A stretch of 64,000 bases of DNA from Ochotona curzoniae. Lineage: Eukaryota > Chordata > Mammalia > Lagomorpha > Ochotonidae. Both the position numbers and the translations under genes were made by a program. Under the pieces are notes generated by a model that was given only the letters and a program-made list of their open reading frames with translations, was not told the DNA's origin and did no database searches. The stretch spans positions 2,912,001-2,976,000 of the forward strand of contig NW_024466307.1 in assembly GCF_017591425.1 (NCBI RefSeq). Reading direction: 5' to 3'. Shown piece after piece: positions 10,260-21,869 of this stretch; the stretch's first letter is position 1; the number at the start of each line of letters is the position of its first letter.

Positions 10260-12800
10260 TACACTGAAAATGTTAATATTGCAATTTAAAAATTCCTTAT
10301 TTTTGCCAATCTCAAGCATTCCTAAATACAGATCAAAGGTCACAGGGTTCTAACGATTCAGGAATGAACTGTAACAGGGAGGGTGTGCATGGATTATGAA
10401 CAAACTCCGTGCCAATTTCTAGGGGACTGGAGCGTGCTCCGATTTTGGAATTTGTGAGGAGTCAGTCTCCTGCTGATGCTTAGGGACAGCTTTCAGATTG
10501 TTCAAATTTGAGAAAGATTCGTAGAAGCAGTCATGGTCAGCTCAAAAACAGCAAGTTCCCAAGTATGGAGCTGATAGTTTAAATGGTTCCAGCAGGTCAG
10601 TCTGAAATGCTCGCAAGGGCCTTTCTCCCACTCAGCCCTAACACAGTCTTGCTGACAGCATTGAAGTCAGAGAGAAAAGAACATTAAAAGGCCAATAAAA
10701 TAGCCTTGTGGCTGGCGTGTGATTTAGGTTTAACAAGGAACTTGAACTGACATGAACCATAGCACCAAAACCTGGACAAAACCATATTGATTCGCAGGTC
10801 TTTTCCTGCCCAAAAGGAGGAGAAAGAGTTGTTCAGAATGCAGCCTCTATGCTTTATATTTTCTCAGATTACTCATTGGGAAAAACAAAAACCAGAAAGC
10901 AAAGCTAAAAAAATCTAAATATCTGTCAGCCAAACTTGAATATGTTATATAACTGGGAAAAAAATTTGGTTTTGAAAAGAGGAGTGGTTGTAGTTTGTCC
11001 CATATTTCTCAGTAGCTTGGTAAATTTAACAAGTACCTGACCGTTATGAAAGATTGATAAACATGCCTGAGTAATGTTAAGGAAATGGACGTTTAAGTAC
11101 CGAATGGTTTTAGTGCAGATATGTAAGGGATTTTGTGGTAGTTGGTAAAGTATAATTACTTTGTATATTTATCTTTATCCAGAAGTAATATATGTAAGTA
11201 AGTATATATTTAAATAATATTTTTATGATAAGTGCAATGATATTTATAGCACAGAGAACTCTTAATTTCATTTAGGGCTAGTCATGACAAATTAACAAAG
11301 ACAGTAAAATCAATATCCAAATGTTTTGCATTGTGTTTATTAGACAGTGCCTCTTGTTCACAAAATAGTTATGCAGCTCTTTTAAAGTCAACAACAACAA
11401 TCACAAACAAGATAATCCCATCAACACGATCCTGTCTTACTCTGCATATATTAATTTAGCATAGTATTATGCTTAATAAATTACCATTAATCGTAAATAA
11501 GTTTTCACATGTGCATATTTAAAACCTTTAACATTTGCAATCTTGTTTTTTCTGAAGGGCTAAAGTAACAGACGTTCATTTCAAATCTGCAAAGCAGCGT
11601 AATCAGTCTTTTGACGCCCACTGCAATCAATATTTATGCAAATGCAGTGGTTATGGAATTTGCACTGCTTTGTCAATCACCAGTCAAGTCTCCACCCAGC
11701 ATTCAGTGTGCTAATAGTTTTTTTTTTGTATTAAAGACACAGTGATTTCCTTTTTGACAGTATTTGTCTTATAAATGAGTGCCCTGCCTGCCTTTTCCTT
11801 GTATGCTCCCTCCCTTCACGGTGTGTCCACTCGTGCTGCAAGTCTTTGTCCCCAGCTTGGCCCCAGGGCCTTCTATGGGCCTGTTTTGGCCCAGAGTTCT
11901 TGGAAGAAGAAATATCTTTTAGACTCGGAGCTGGTTGCACCAGCATCCCCTCTGCTGGTATGTTTCCTGTCCCCTGGAAGGGAGGTGCTCAGCAGGTCAC
12001 CCAAGTGCTCCATCGGCTGGCTGGATTGTGTCGTCATCCTTTCTATCAAGGACAAAGCAATGAGCAGACACTGTAAGCTAGGGCAGTAGTGCAGTAGGTT
12101 CAGTGCCACAGTTGGGGTTTCAAATTTCTCTATTTCAAATTTCTCTATTTTGCTGTGCCGATCCAAATAATTGCACTATAATAAGACTAATATGCACAAG
12201 GCAGGGAAGTCAGCATTTCCATATGCAAAGCACAAATGTGATTTTTTTTTCGGGGGGTGCCTATGACAGTGTGGGTCTCTGCTCATGGGGACTCTTAATG
12301 CCCGACTGTATCAGAAGGGAAAGATTAGATAATAATCACCCATATCCTGCATGGGTCAGGTCGCATTGGGTGCATTCCATTCAGTTCTGTTCCAGAATCG
12401 TAAAGAAGGGTCTGCGAATGCAGAGAATAACTCCTGGCAGAAGATACTGCAGGTACTTGCAGTGTTGTGCTTCAAGTGGGAGAGAGAGGCAAAGAGCTGA
12501 ATTGTGTGGGTGCTGCAGCCCTGTGCAGACTCAGTGTGTCAGTTAGCAATCTGTTCCTAAGTCCTGGGTTACAAGAGTGCTCACCTGTGAGTGTTCTTCG
12601 GTGTCAACAAAATCAAGGCTGGAGCAGAGTCTGCATGCAGTCCCGGGGGCCTGACGCTGGTGACCATATGTCCTCGAGGGAAGTTACTGAGTCTCTGCAC
12701 TCACCTGACCCACACGGCAAGCATGGTGCGGGGGGAGGCACACCTGCTGCCCTGTAGGAAGACTTCCCAGCTGCCCACTGTGACCGAGTAGTGCTCTGTC
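10260..12800. other. Unique intronic sequence with a candidate conserved block
   Basis: No coding exon is seen. The AT-rich stretch 11330-11710 is the strongest-looking candidate regulatory element of the upstream intron (see findings). The minus and plus frames at 11775-12757 are GC-richer, overlap one another and match nothing I recognise. Confidence 0.4.
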
Positions 12801-12804
12801 AAAT

Positions 12805-13095
12805 ACGCACACTACATTTTCTTTATCCTTTCATCTGTTGATGGGACTCTAAGGTCATTTCCGTTTGTTAGCTATTTTGAGTTGTGGTATAATAAACATG
12901 GGTGCACAAGTGTCTCCTCCATGGAGCGATACCATTGCCTTTGGGTGTATGCCCAGAGGTGGAACTGCTGGCTCAGGTAGTAATTCTATTTATAGCTTTC
13001 CACAACGGCCATGCTTGTTTACATTCCTACCAACAACATGTACAGCTTTTGTTTTCCCCACATCAGTAATGTCATCTTTTTCATAATCAGTGGCC
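12805..13095 (-). mobile_element. Old L1 ORF2/3' region, antisense
   Basis: The + strand reads as the complement of the L1 3' part. CTTTCATCTGTTGATGGGAC, TATAATAAACATGGGTGCAC, GGTGTATGCCCAGAGGTGGA and CATTCCTACCAACAACATG occur in the right order and spacing. Frameshifts and substitutions make it inactive. It abuts an antisense CSINE. Confidence 0.85.
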
Positions 13096-13117
13096 AGCAC
13101 TCACTCTTCATACAATT

Positions 13118-13675
13118 TTTTCCTCTAAAGATTTATTTATTTGAAAGGTAGAGTGACAGAGAAGGAAAGACAGAGACACTGGAGACTGGAGGTGGGGGAA
13201 GGGGATATAAGGAGAAAGAGAGACACAGCTTCCACAAACTGGTAACCCTGTGGGATCCTAGCATGTACAAGATGAGGATTAAGGGGCCCAGCGCGGTGGC
13301 GCAGTGGCGCAAGTGGTTAAGGTCCTCGCCTTGCATGCCCGGGATCCCATATGGGCGCCGGTTCTAGCCCGGCAGCCCCGCTTCCCTTCCAGCTCCCTGC
13401 CTGTGGCCTGGGAAAGCAGTCCAGGACGGCCCAAAGCTTTGGGAACCTGCACCGCGTGGGAGACCCGGAAGAGGCTCCTGGCTTCGGACCGGCATAGTAT
13501 CGGCCCGTTGCGCTCACTTGGGGAGTGAATCATTGGACGGAAGATCTTCCTCTCTGTCTCTCCTCTCTGTATATCCGCCTTTCCAATAAAAAATAATAAA
13601 AATAAAATCTTTAAAAATAAATCTTTAAAAAAAAACAAGATGAGGATTAAGACACTGAGCTATTGTGCTGGGCCC
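13118..13675 (-). mobile_element. Old antisense CSINE interrupted by a younger CSINE
   Basis: The reversed tail TTTTTTCCTCTAAAGATTTA starts the copy and TATTGTGCTGGGCCC ends it at 13675. A second CSINE (13284-13634) splits it near its tRNA-like end. The 17-bp sequence ACAAGATGAGGATTAAG is duplicated on the two sides of the insertion, at 13267-13283 and 13635-13651. The middle of the old element is also shortened. Confidence 0.9.
13284..13634 (+). mobile_element. CSINE, young-looking, sense, nested
   Basis: This full-length copy starts GGGCCCAGCGCGGTGGCGCA and ends AATAAAATCTTTAAAAATAA plus a second A-rich repeat of the tail. It belongs to the GTGGTTAAGGTCCTCGCC / CCGTTGCGCTCACTTGG / CCGCCTTTCCAATAAAA subfamily shared with 48969-49268 and 54325-54652. 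It sits inside an older antisense CSINE with a perfect 17-bp target-site duplication. Confidence 0.96.
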
Positions 13676-13960
13676 AATAATTGTAATAATTTATACTCTT
13701 ACTTGCTTAGTAGTTTTCAGAAAATATATTGTCTGTCCCCATTGTATGTCAAGTTTAGGTACAAATTTTTTCCATTTTTCTGTCTTCAAAATTAACACTT
13801 AATTTTTACATAATACTGAACTACTTAATTTTGTGCAGTTAAATTTGTGCGTAATACTGAATTGTCAAATTTTGTGCAGTTAAAATCAATATGAAAATTA
13901 ATAGAAGTGACCTTTTTCTTGCATATTCTCTGAATGATGTATTTAACATCTTTTTCTTAT

Positions 13961-14263
13961 AAGATTTTTTTTATTGGAAAGTCAGATATACAGAGAGGAA
14001 GATCTTCTGTTCATTGATTCACTCCCCAAGTGATCTCAATGCCCAGAGCTGCACCGATCCAAAGCCAGGAGCCAGGAGCTTCTTCCAGGTCTCCCACACA
14101 GGTGCAGGGTCCCAAGGCTTTGGGTCATCCTGAACTGCTTTCTCAGGCCCCAGGCAGGGAGCTGGACGGGAAGTGGGGCCGCCGGGATTAGAACCAGTGC
14201 CCATATGGGATCCTGGCACATGCAAGGCAAGGTCTTTAGTCATTAGGCTATTGCGCTGGACCC
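13961..14263 (-). mobile_element. CSINE, antisense
   Basis: The copy opens with AAGATTTTTTTTATTGGAAA and closes with TATTGCGCTGGACCC. The internal GCAGGGAGCTGGACGGGAAG and AACCAGTGCCCATATGGGAT blocks are well preserved. No clear target-site duplication was seen. Confidence 0.93.
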
Positions 14264-14309
14264 TAATCTCATTTTATAGTGAAGCTAAGTAGTCAATATA
14301 TTTTACAAT

Positions 14310-14635
14310 TTTTATGCATTTGTTTACTTTGTTTATTTGAAAGGTAGAGACAGATTATAAAGGAGACAGACAGAGAGGCAGATCTCTTATCTGTTGGTTC
14401 TCTCCTTAAACACTTGCAAAAGCTGGGGCTGGAACAGGCCAAAGCCAGGAGCCAAGAACTCCCATCTGTGTCACCATGTAGGTGGTAGATACTGAACTAC
14501 TGAGCCACCACCTGCCGCCGCCTAGGGCATGCATCACCGGCTGAAATGAGGAGTGGAGGTGGGACCCGGCCTGGGACACGTGGGACATGAGCATCTCAGG
14601 ATGCGTCTTGGCTGCTGCCTCAGATGCCTGCCTCC
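14310..14635 (-). mobile_element. CSINE-related element, old, antisense
   Basis: TTTATTTGAAAGGTAGAGAC is the antisense of an old C-repeat 3' end. The remainder, with ACACTTGCAAAAGCTGGGGC and GCCAAAGCCAGGAGCCAAGA, follows the family but is heavily diverged. The 5' end is uncertain. Confidence 0.65.
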
Positions 14636-14639
14636 AGAG

Positions 14640-15390
14640 CAGTCAGTGTTAACTGGCCGGATTCTGTATGGTTGGGGCTTCCATGCTGGTGTTAGCTGAA
14701 GGCAGCAGAGAGAACAGAGTCAAAAACAATTTAAAATTAATAGTGTCTTTTCTTAAAACACTCTTGCTTTATTAAATCAACTTTTCAGTAAGAGTTTGGG
14801 AAATCATACCCCCAGAAGCCTGTTAGCCTAAGAGGGGACAGAATTTTGGCTTCATCGTAAAAGCTAATGAGATTATGCTGTTCCCACAGAGAAGGCCTCT
14901 GGTGCTGGTGGTGCATTTTTAGAGAAAAACCTTCTTGAATACAATGCTATATTCATTTAAACGCACTTTTGTTTTAAGATGTGTAGTATCTGTTGATGTA
15001 TTTATTTTCGGTGCTGTGGGTGTTTGGAGAGACGTGACCTACTTACATTGATGATGTGGTTGGTTTGTGCTGCTCGTGGCTGGGAAGAGCTGTGCTCCAA
15101 CGGCAGCCTCCTGCTTGTGTTGGTGTGTGCGATCGCCACACACTTGCACGTGGTGGATCAGCACGGCTGAAGCCTGCCGTGTGGCTTCCCCTGAAATTCC
15201 CAGTTGGCGAAGTGGAATTCCGTAAAGGAAGGCAAGCAGTCATTTTTATGGGACACCACTCTTGCCATTTTGCAACGAGTCACATCACAAGTTTCTGATG
15301 TTGGTTTGTCACTGGGTTTATATCATGCTAAATGGAAATGAGTCATGCTTTCTAGCACCATAGCCATCACCTGCTGCTATCCAGGGTGTT
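14640..15390. other. Unique intronic sequence, no gene seen
   Basis: Single-copy-looking DNA without a repeat or exon that I can identify. The frames at 15043-15298 on both strands are mutual shadows. Confidence 0.4.
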
Positions 15391-15407
15391 CATTAACAGG
15401 AAATTTT

Positions 15408-15725
15408 TTTTTAAAGATTTATTTATTTTTATTGGAAAGGCAGATACATAGAGAGGAGGAGAGACAGAGAGGAAGATCTGCCGTCGATTGATTCACTCCC
15501 CAAGTGACCGCAATGGCAGCTGCTGTGCCAATCTGAAGCCAGAAGCCACGGGTCTCCCATGCAGGTGCAGGGTCCCAAAGCTTAGGGTTGTCCTCGACGC
15601 TTTCCCAGGCCACAAGCAGGGAGCTGGATGGGAAGCGGGGCCGCCGGGATTAGAACCGGCGCCCATATGGGATCCTGGCGCGTGCAAGGCCAGGACTTTA
15701 ACCACTATGCAATCGCACAGGGCCC
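15408..15725 (-). mobile_element. CSINE, antisense, with target-site duplication
   Basis: The full-length reversed copy begins TTTAAAGATTTATTTATTTT and ends ATCGCACAGGGCCC. It is flanked by ATTAACAGGAAATTTT (15392-15407) and ATTAGCAGGAAATTTT (15726-15741), a 16-bp duplication with one difference, so the insertion is fairly recent. Confidence 0.96.
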
Positions 15726-16323
15726 ATTAGCAGGAAATTTTATTGATAGTGCAAGAACCTCGAGTTGAGCCTGACACTCCTTTATGGGCTGCGATAGTCC
15801 TGAGTTTCAACTTAAACACAATAAATATCCACCCTCATGTGAAAATTTCTTAAGGTAAAATGATCTCCAAGCCATACAGACAGGACAAAAATTACTGTTC
15901 TGACTTTCTCATAGTTAATTTCAACAAAATTCTTAGTGCCAAAAAGTTAATGGAGTAAATATTTTCACAAATGCAACTTACAAGTAGATCCAAGTATACT
16001 ATTTTTCCTGTTTGGGTTCTTCCAAGTAGACTAGTGCTTTTAATTTTGTTGCACTTTGCTTTTATGGATAATCACGATTGTGTGGGTCACCTTAATTTCC
16101 AGCACAGAAGGGTAAATGCTCTGTGATCAGTAACTGTAAAACATAACTGAATATGAACGAAGACAGAAACTACAAAAGAGCTATTTTTAAAAGATGGCAT
16201 TGGAATGGTGCATGGAATCCAACAACACTGTTGGTTTTCTACTGCCCTGTGCCTCATTTGCTTTAGTGGGTCTAGTTCACCTGGGTCCTCATGAGCTTGA
16301 TGACCAGCCACGGCCCGAGAGGT

Positions 16324-16411
16324 GGGCAGCAGGGCAGCAGGGCGGCCGGGCAGCTGGGCGGCCGGGCGGCAGGGCGGCCGGGCGGAAGGGCAGTAGGGCA
16401 GCAGGGCTGTG
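16324..16411 (+). repeat. 8-bp G-run array, eleven units (G-quadruplex candidate)
   Basis: Eleven consecutive octamers of consensus GGGCRGCN run without a phase slip, for example GGGCAGCA, GGGCGGCC and GGGCAGCT. Each unit gives a GGG run separated by exactly 5 nt, so the + strand fits the G3-N5 quadruplex pattern many times over. It is transcribed in the sense direction within the ATG10 intron. Confidence 0.93.
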
Positions 16412-17010
16412 TGGTTTGCTTGTCCACTGCCTTTCCCACTGTGGTTTAATCTTGTTCTTTGTTTCAAGTGCCGGGGTGTGATCTCACTCAACACGTTTTA
16501 GATGAAGAGGTTTTGTAGTGGACTTAGAGAAAGGACACCGATATTTAGTAGCAGTGTGTGCAAGTCTCAGCTTAGTCTTGCTACGCTATCATTGAAGGAA
16601 AGAAAAAAAAGTTGGCTGTGTAAGCCCTGACATAGCTTTTGTTCTGTAGGCCAAACAACTGTGCTATCTTGTGCAACCCCGCTCTTACTGTGAGCCAGAC
16701 GGAGAACATTGCAGAGTAGGAAGTGGGGCAGTAGTGTAGCACTGAGGGCCCGTGGAGCGCTGTGGGCCCGGGACCCACCTCCACGCTCAAGAGCTAGCAC
16801 TAGACGGAAGGTTCTTGCAGCAAGTGTTTAGGAAAATAAGTTCCACAAGATCTGCATAATATTAGTGTAACCAAGTATTCTTCTCTGTGGCTTCCTGTTT
16901 TGGAATTAAATGCCTTCAGGGTACTCAGAATAACTCTGTTTAGAAACACAAGGAGAATTTAACCTCTTATGTTCCTAATCGGCTTTGTAAAAACATATGT
17001 AGATTAACCT

Positions 17011-17043
17011 GAAACAAACAAACAAACAAGCAAACAAACAAAT
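17011..17043. repeat. (CAAA)n microsatellite
   Basis: About eight CAAA units with one CAAG interruption, just after a stretch of unique sequence. Confidence 0.85.
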
Positions 17044-19334
17044 CTCCTGTTACTTTGTTTCTCAACAATTTCAACTGAGATTCAAAGTTGTGTGTGCATA
17101 AAATAGGTGGTTTCCTTGGAAAACAAAGGTATAATTCTGTGATTATTGACAAAATTACAAGGTCCATTTTATTTCTCCGTACACAATTTTCCAAGTCAAG
17201 AAAGACAAAACTTGGGCAGAGAGGATCACTTCCTGGTGAGCTCCACGGGGACTGTCAGGTTCGGTTACTGGCAGGAAGAGAAGGGAGCTGAGCCGAGCCT
17301 GTCTCCCCCTCTGTGGGTAGTGGTCACCAGCTCAGCTGCTGCCTCAGAGCCAGCAGAGGGAGCACCCAACAACATTCCTGTTTAACTTAGAACTTAAAAA
17401 TGTGTTCTAGAAATGTTTCCTGCACTTGCTTTTACAAGATGTCTGCAGCTAGCCATTGGTTGATGGTGCATTGTCACTGCGTGGTTTTAACTTTCTGTAT
17501 CTCACTTTTGCGTTATTCCGCATTTAACTTCCTTGAAGTTAGAAGATGTGAAGGGGTCTCGTTAGTAATTCCATTCATAAACATTCATTGCATGCTTACT
17601 GTAGCAAAGACTAAACACCTGATAGTTCAGACGGAATGCTTACAAATCGCTGTCCTGTGAGAAATAGAAATAATCTGTAAGATAGGATAGTAATGAAGGT
17701 AGGATATGATACTTTTAATTTAAAAAGACCACAAATCATTGAAGATATTATCCATAAAGTCACAATTGATTTGGACTTTGAGGAAGAGGTTTCCAAAAAT
17801 GGAAATTCCAGACTAGATGGAGCAGCATAAATGTAGGGTTATATTTGGAGAAAGGAAATTATAGGGTTGATAGAACCTGGGTGTTGGAGGGGTTGTGCTG
17901 GCAGATGGAATCTGAAAGCCAAGGTGGAGTTAGATAATGAGGCACCTTGAAATCCATGCCAAGGCTTTCTGATTTCATTCCCTTGGCGGAGGAGAGCGAA
18001 CTGCAGACAATGGGGAGCATACGAACGATGTTCTCATTCATGAACACATGTTTCAGCATGAAAGGTTGCCTGGATAACTGAATGATGAAAGTTGGGACAC
18101 TAGATTTCCATAGTCTCAATAAAAGCAATACCTTTTATTTGCATTTACATTTTAATACCACATGTGTATACATGCATACATGTATAGTTATGTGCATAGA
18201 AACACCTAGATACTTTATGTGTGCATAAATGTATATATACACACACAGTTTATACAATGAGACTGTTCTCAATGGGTGTCTATACCATGTCTGTATGCCT
18301 AATATCTTGCTGTATTCTATCCTTAGGTATATATGTTTGTATATTATCATATAGTTGAAAGATTTATTTTCAGACTGTAAGATTATATCTGTAAGGTCTC
18401 TAAGCAAATTCAGAATAGAGTTGGTGCTCAAACTTTAGATCTTTAGAACCCATAAACCTGATCCTGGCTTCATTGTACCATGCTGCCATAGCATTAGACT
18501 GTGTTGGGGTGGGTGGGCTTGGATGTACTTGACACCTTGTGAAACCATAAAATATGAGAACAGAGGCACTGGAAGGAGTTGAAGACACTCCTAGGTTGCT
18601 AGTCTACTTGACTGCCAGCAGGGTGGTGCAGGAGATGGGAAGGGAAGAGCAGTGGGGAGCTGGATGGGAAGCTGGGGCCAGGATGGTGTGGCTCAGTCCC
18701 AGCAGTCCCATTCCAGGTGCTGAGGAACATCCTCACGGACATGGATCCAGTGCAAAGCTCACATTTCAGTTTCAGAGCTCAGCCGAAAACCCAGAGCTAT
18801 GATTTAGGGAGGGTGAGCTTTTCTGAGACAGCATGCAGAGTGGGAGTGAGTGAGACTTCAGGAGGTGATGAGATGGAAGGAACCTACACTGTCAGAGTTG
18901 AAAGCAGCCAGGGGAATATATCCCACTCCTCACTCAATATGGACATTGTTGCCACGTCTGAGCGCCCAGACCGCTTTTGCCCAGGGTATAGATAAGGCAA
19001 GGTTGTCAGCTGTTGCAGGGGCAGACTAGGAAGGGCGCTGAGGTGGAGCTCATTGGGTTAGTTGACTCGGGATATCTCATCTCCTAAATATGCGTAGATC
19101 TTGCCTTGTGTGCTAAAATATGCAGGAGGCAGCCACCGTCCAGCTCTGCTGATGACGTGTTTAAAGATGCTAGGGGATTTCTCCCTTGATCTGAAACCTG
19201 GCGGTAATAACTTTAGCTATCTGTGAGAGATGTTTGGATCAAATTCACTTTGTTATTTCTAAAAGATGCATAATGCCTTCTAACCTTGGCTGCTTATCTT
19301 TATTTCATCACAGCTTAAGGAAAATATCACTATT

Positions 19335-19640
19335 TTTTTAAGATTTATTTATTTTTTATTGGAAAGACAGACCAGATTTATGAAGGGAAGGAGAGACTGA
19401 GAGAAAGATCTTCCATCTGCTGGTTCACTCCCCAAATGGCCACAACAGCTACATCCTGGAGCCAGGAGCTGCTTCTGGGTCTCCCATGCAGGTGCAGGGT
19501 CTGAAGGCCTTGGGCTATCCTTTGGGCCACAAGCAGGGAGCTGGATGGGAAATGGAACAGCCCAGACATGAACTGGCATGCATATAGGATCCCAGCATTT
19601 ACAAGGTGAGGATTTAGCCACTAGACTATTGTGCTGGACC
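19335..19640 (-). mobile_element. CSINE, antisense
   Basis: TTTAAGATTTATTTATTTTT opens and TATTGTGCTGGACC closes the reversed copy. TCACTATT occurs at 19327-19334 and again at 19641-19648, a probable 8-bp target-site duplication. Confidence 0.93.
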
Positions 19641-19649
19641 TCACTATTA

Positions 19650-20640
19650 TTTTTGTATGAAAAAATTCAAATACAAAGAAGAAATTATAAAGTGACTTCT
19701 CAGATGTCCTCTATAATACATTAAATAACTAGAAATGCATTTCCATCCCGAATCTACCTTCTCTCGTTTCCTTTCTATTGATCTACTGACCACACTATGC
19801 CTGTTACTTTAAATAAAAATTACTGGATTTATTTCTCCTTAAATTTATAAGAAAAAGAAAAAAAAAACTGGTTCTTAAAGGAATAATAGACTTTCCAAGT
19901 GCAGGATCTGAGATAGTGTGTGTTTTAGAAGGTCTAGCTAGCTAAAGTTCAGAAATGAGGTTAACATAAAAACAATGAAGCTAAGCTTACAGCTCTGAAA
20001 TGCATGTCCCTCTTAGACCGTACGCATTGCCCTGCGTTCATGCTTACACACACTCCACTCCTGCTGTCGTTGCAGTAGTGTTTATATCGTAACAAGCTTT
20101 GTAACATTAATATTTAGTTTTGTAATTGAGTCCAATAGCACCATGTTTTTCTTTCTCTTTCTTTTTTTTTTAACCTTGACTTTTCCATCCCTGGTTTCTT
20201 ATTTTAATTGTGTGGTTTCCATCAGTAAGTGGAATCTGCCAATACTGTCCTTTACGGAGCTGTTTGCTGTTGTCTGCCGTATTGGTCCTGGTCAGACCCG
20301 ATGAGCAGACAGCCGGCTCATAGGCTGTGCTTTCCTTTCTCTAGAACACTGAGGATGCTGGTCGTTTGTCCTGTGGTCTTGGAATTTGTCAGCGGAGGAG
20401 CCTGAGGCCAGTGAAGTGTATGGTTTCCTTGATGCTTTCCCTGCCCTCCTCCATTCTTCATGTGTGTGTTTTGGTACCTTTGTTCAACTTTACTGTTACA
20501 GGCATGTGGAAAATTAAAACTGAACTTTAGCTCACAGTAAGACCCAGAACAAAATCCTGCATGAACTCAAAGTCCTACAACTAATGGATAAAAGCACTAG
20601 TGATCAAATCTTTCTACCAATGACCCTGATATAAAACTGT
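19650..20640. other. Unique intronic sequence, no gene seen
   Basis: AT-rich DNA with a poly(A) run near 19855 and a pyrimidine tract at 20150-20172. No recognisable repeat family or exon. Confidence 0.4.
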
Positions 20641-20645
20641 GAAAG

Positions 20646-20930
20646 AGGGCCTGGCATGATAGCCTAGTGGCTAATTGCCTTACGTGTGTCTGGATCTCAT
20701 ATGGGCACCGGTTTGTATCCTGGCTGTTTTATGTTCGTCTGGCTCACTGCTTGTTGCCTGGAAAAGCAGTAGGGGATGGCCCTGCACCCAGGAGACCTGG
20801 AAGAAGCTCCTGGCCAGATACCGGCTCGGCTCCGGCTGTTGCAGCTAGTTGGGGAGTAAATCAGCCATTGGGAGATCTTACCGTAAGTCCACATTTCCAA
20901 TAGAAATAAATAAGTAGATCATAAAAAGCA
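20646..20930 (+). mobile_element. CSINE, sense, internally shortened
   Basis: It begins GGGCCTGGCATGATAGCCTA and contains CATATGGGCACCGGTTTGTA. The segment around GGATGGCCCTGCACCCAGGA lacks the usual AAAGCTTTGGGA. The tail AATAGAAATAAATAAGTAGA is degenerate. Confidence 0.9.
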
Positions 20931-20939
20931 TGAAAAATG

Positions 20940-21550
20940 ATCTATGAACTTTTTGGTTTTGGTAACATCAAAAAGAAAGAAAAAGATACCAAAGAGTTGG
21001 GGGGAAAGCTACAAAATATGAGTACCGAAGGACAAATTGCAAAAGGTCAAATATGTACAGCATGTGATAGTTGGAAAAGTTTGGCGTGTACATTTGTGTT
21101 TTTTTTCTTGCTAAAACCAGTACTACAAAGGTAAATAGTCAAAGGCATACAGGGATATTTCCAAATGGAAAACTTAAAGAGAAAGCTCTTAAATTTTGAC
21201 AGTTGCTTTCAAGGTGTTCTGGCAAGAAACCAAGACATTTTCCATTTGTAACAGAGTTTCCTTCAGGTTGTACAGAACTAAGAGAGCATGAGCATCCTTC
21301 AAGTTGCTGCACTCCCTGGTTGGGGCTGTGTGCATTTCTGCTGTGATTGTTTTCTCCTTAAGTATACAATGGATGCCTCTTCCATCTTTCTGTTGTCATG
21401 GGAAGCTTTCTGCATTCTTGTTGCTTAGCCCAGAACTTGAGCAAACAGTGGCCCTGAAAGATCTTTATTAATAATTGCAAGGCATTTTTCTAGATTAATG
21501 TGTATTAAAAGTTATTTTATAAAGCATACTGGAGGGGAGGGTGAGAATTT
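20940..21550. other. Unique intronic sequence, no gene seen
   Basis: AT-rich DNA with no repeat or exon that I recognise. Confidence 0.4.
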
Positions 21551-21866
21551 TTTAATATTCATTTTTTGTTTCATTTTGAAAGGCAGAGTTACAGAAAGAG
21601 GGTATAGAGACAGATAAAAACCTATTTTCTATCTGCTGGTTCACTCCCCGAGTGGGAACAAATGAGCAGAGCTGGGCCAGGGTGAAGCCAGGACCCAGGC
21701 TTGTCTTCAGGGTCTTCGGCACGGGGTGCCGGGTCCCAGGCGTGGGTAGTCCTCCACGCTTTCTTAGGCACATTAACTGAGATCATCAGAAATACAGCAG
21801 TTAGGGCAAAGCCCGCCCTATGCCAGTGTGTATAGGCAGAAACGCCTGCTTGGCCGCAATGCCAAC
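21551..21866 (-). mobile_element. CSINE-related element, old, antisense
   Basis: TTTCATTTTGAAAGGCAGAG and CTGCTGGTTCACTCCCCGAG mark the reversed 3' half of an old C-repeat. The 5' half beyond about 21790 is only weakly recognisable. Confidence 0.75.
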
Positions 21867-21869
21867 TTT

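Larger units (their letters stand above)
15742..19330. other. Mostly unique intron, one octamer array and possible ancient repeat
   Basis: No exon is recognised. The stretch 17650-18130 contains CAGACAATGGGGAGCATACG preceded by a run about feature length and weight of a very old dispersed mammalian repeat, but I cannot name its family. 18650-18690 has a CSINE-like GGGGAGCTGGATGGGAAGC scrap. 17011-17043 is a (CAAA)n tract. Confidence 0.35.

Noticed and set aside
16087..16494. 135-codon minus frame with Pro- and Arg-rich repeats
   Set aside because: The repetitive part is the GGGCRGCN octamer array read in the reverse direction.
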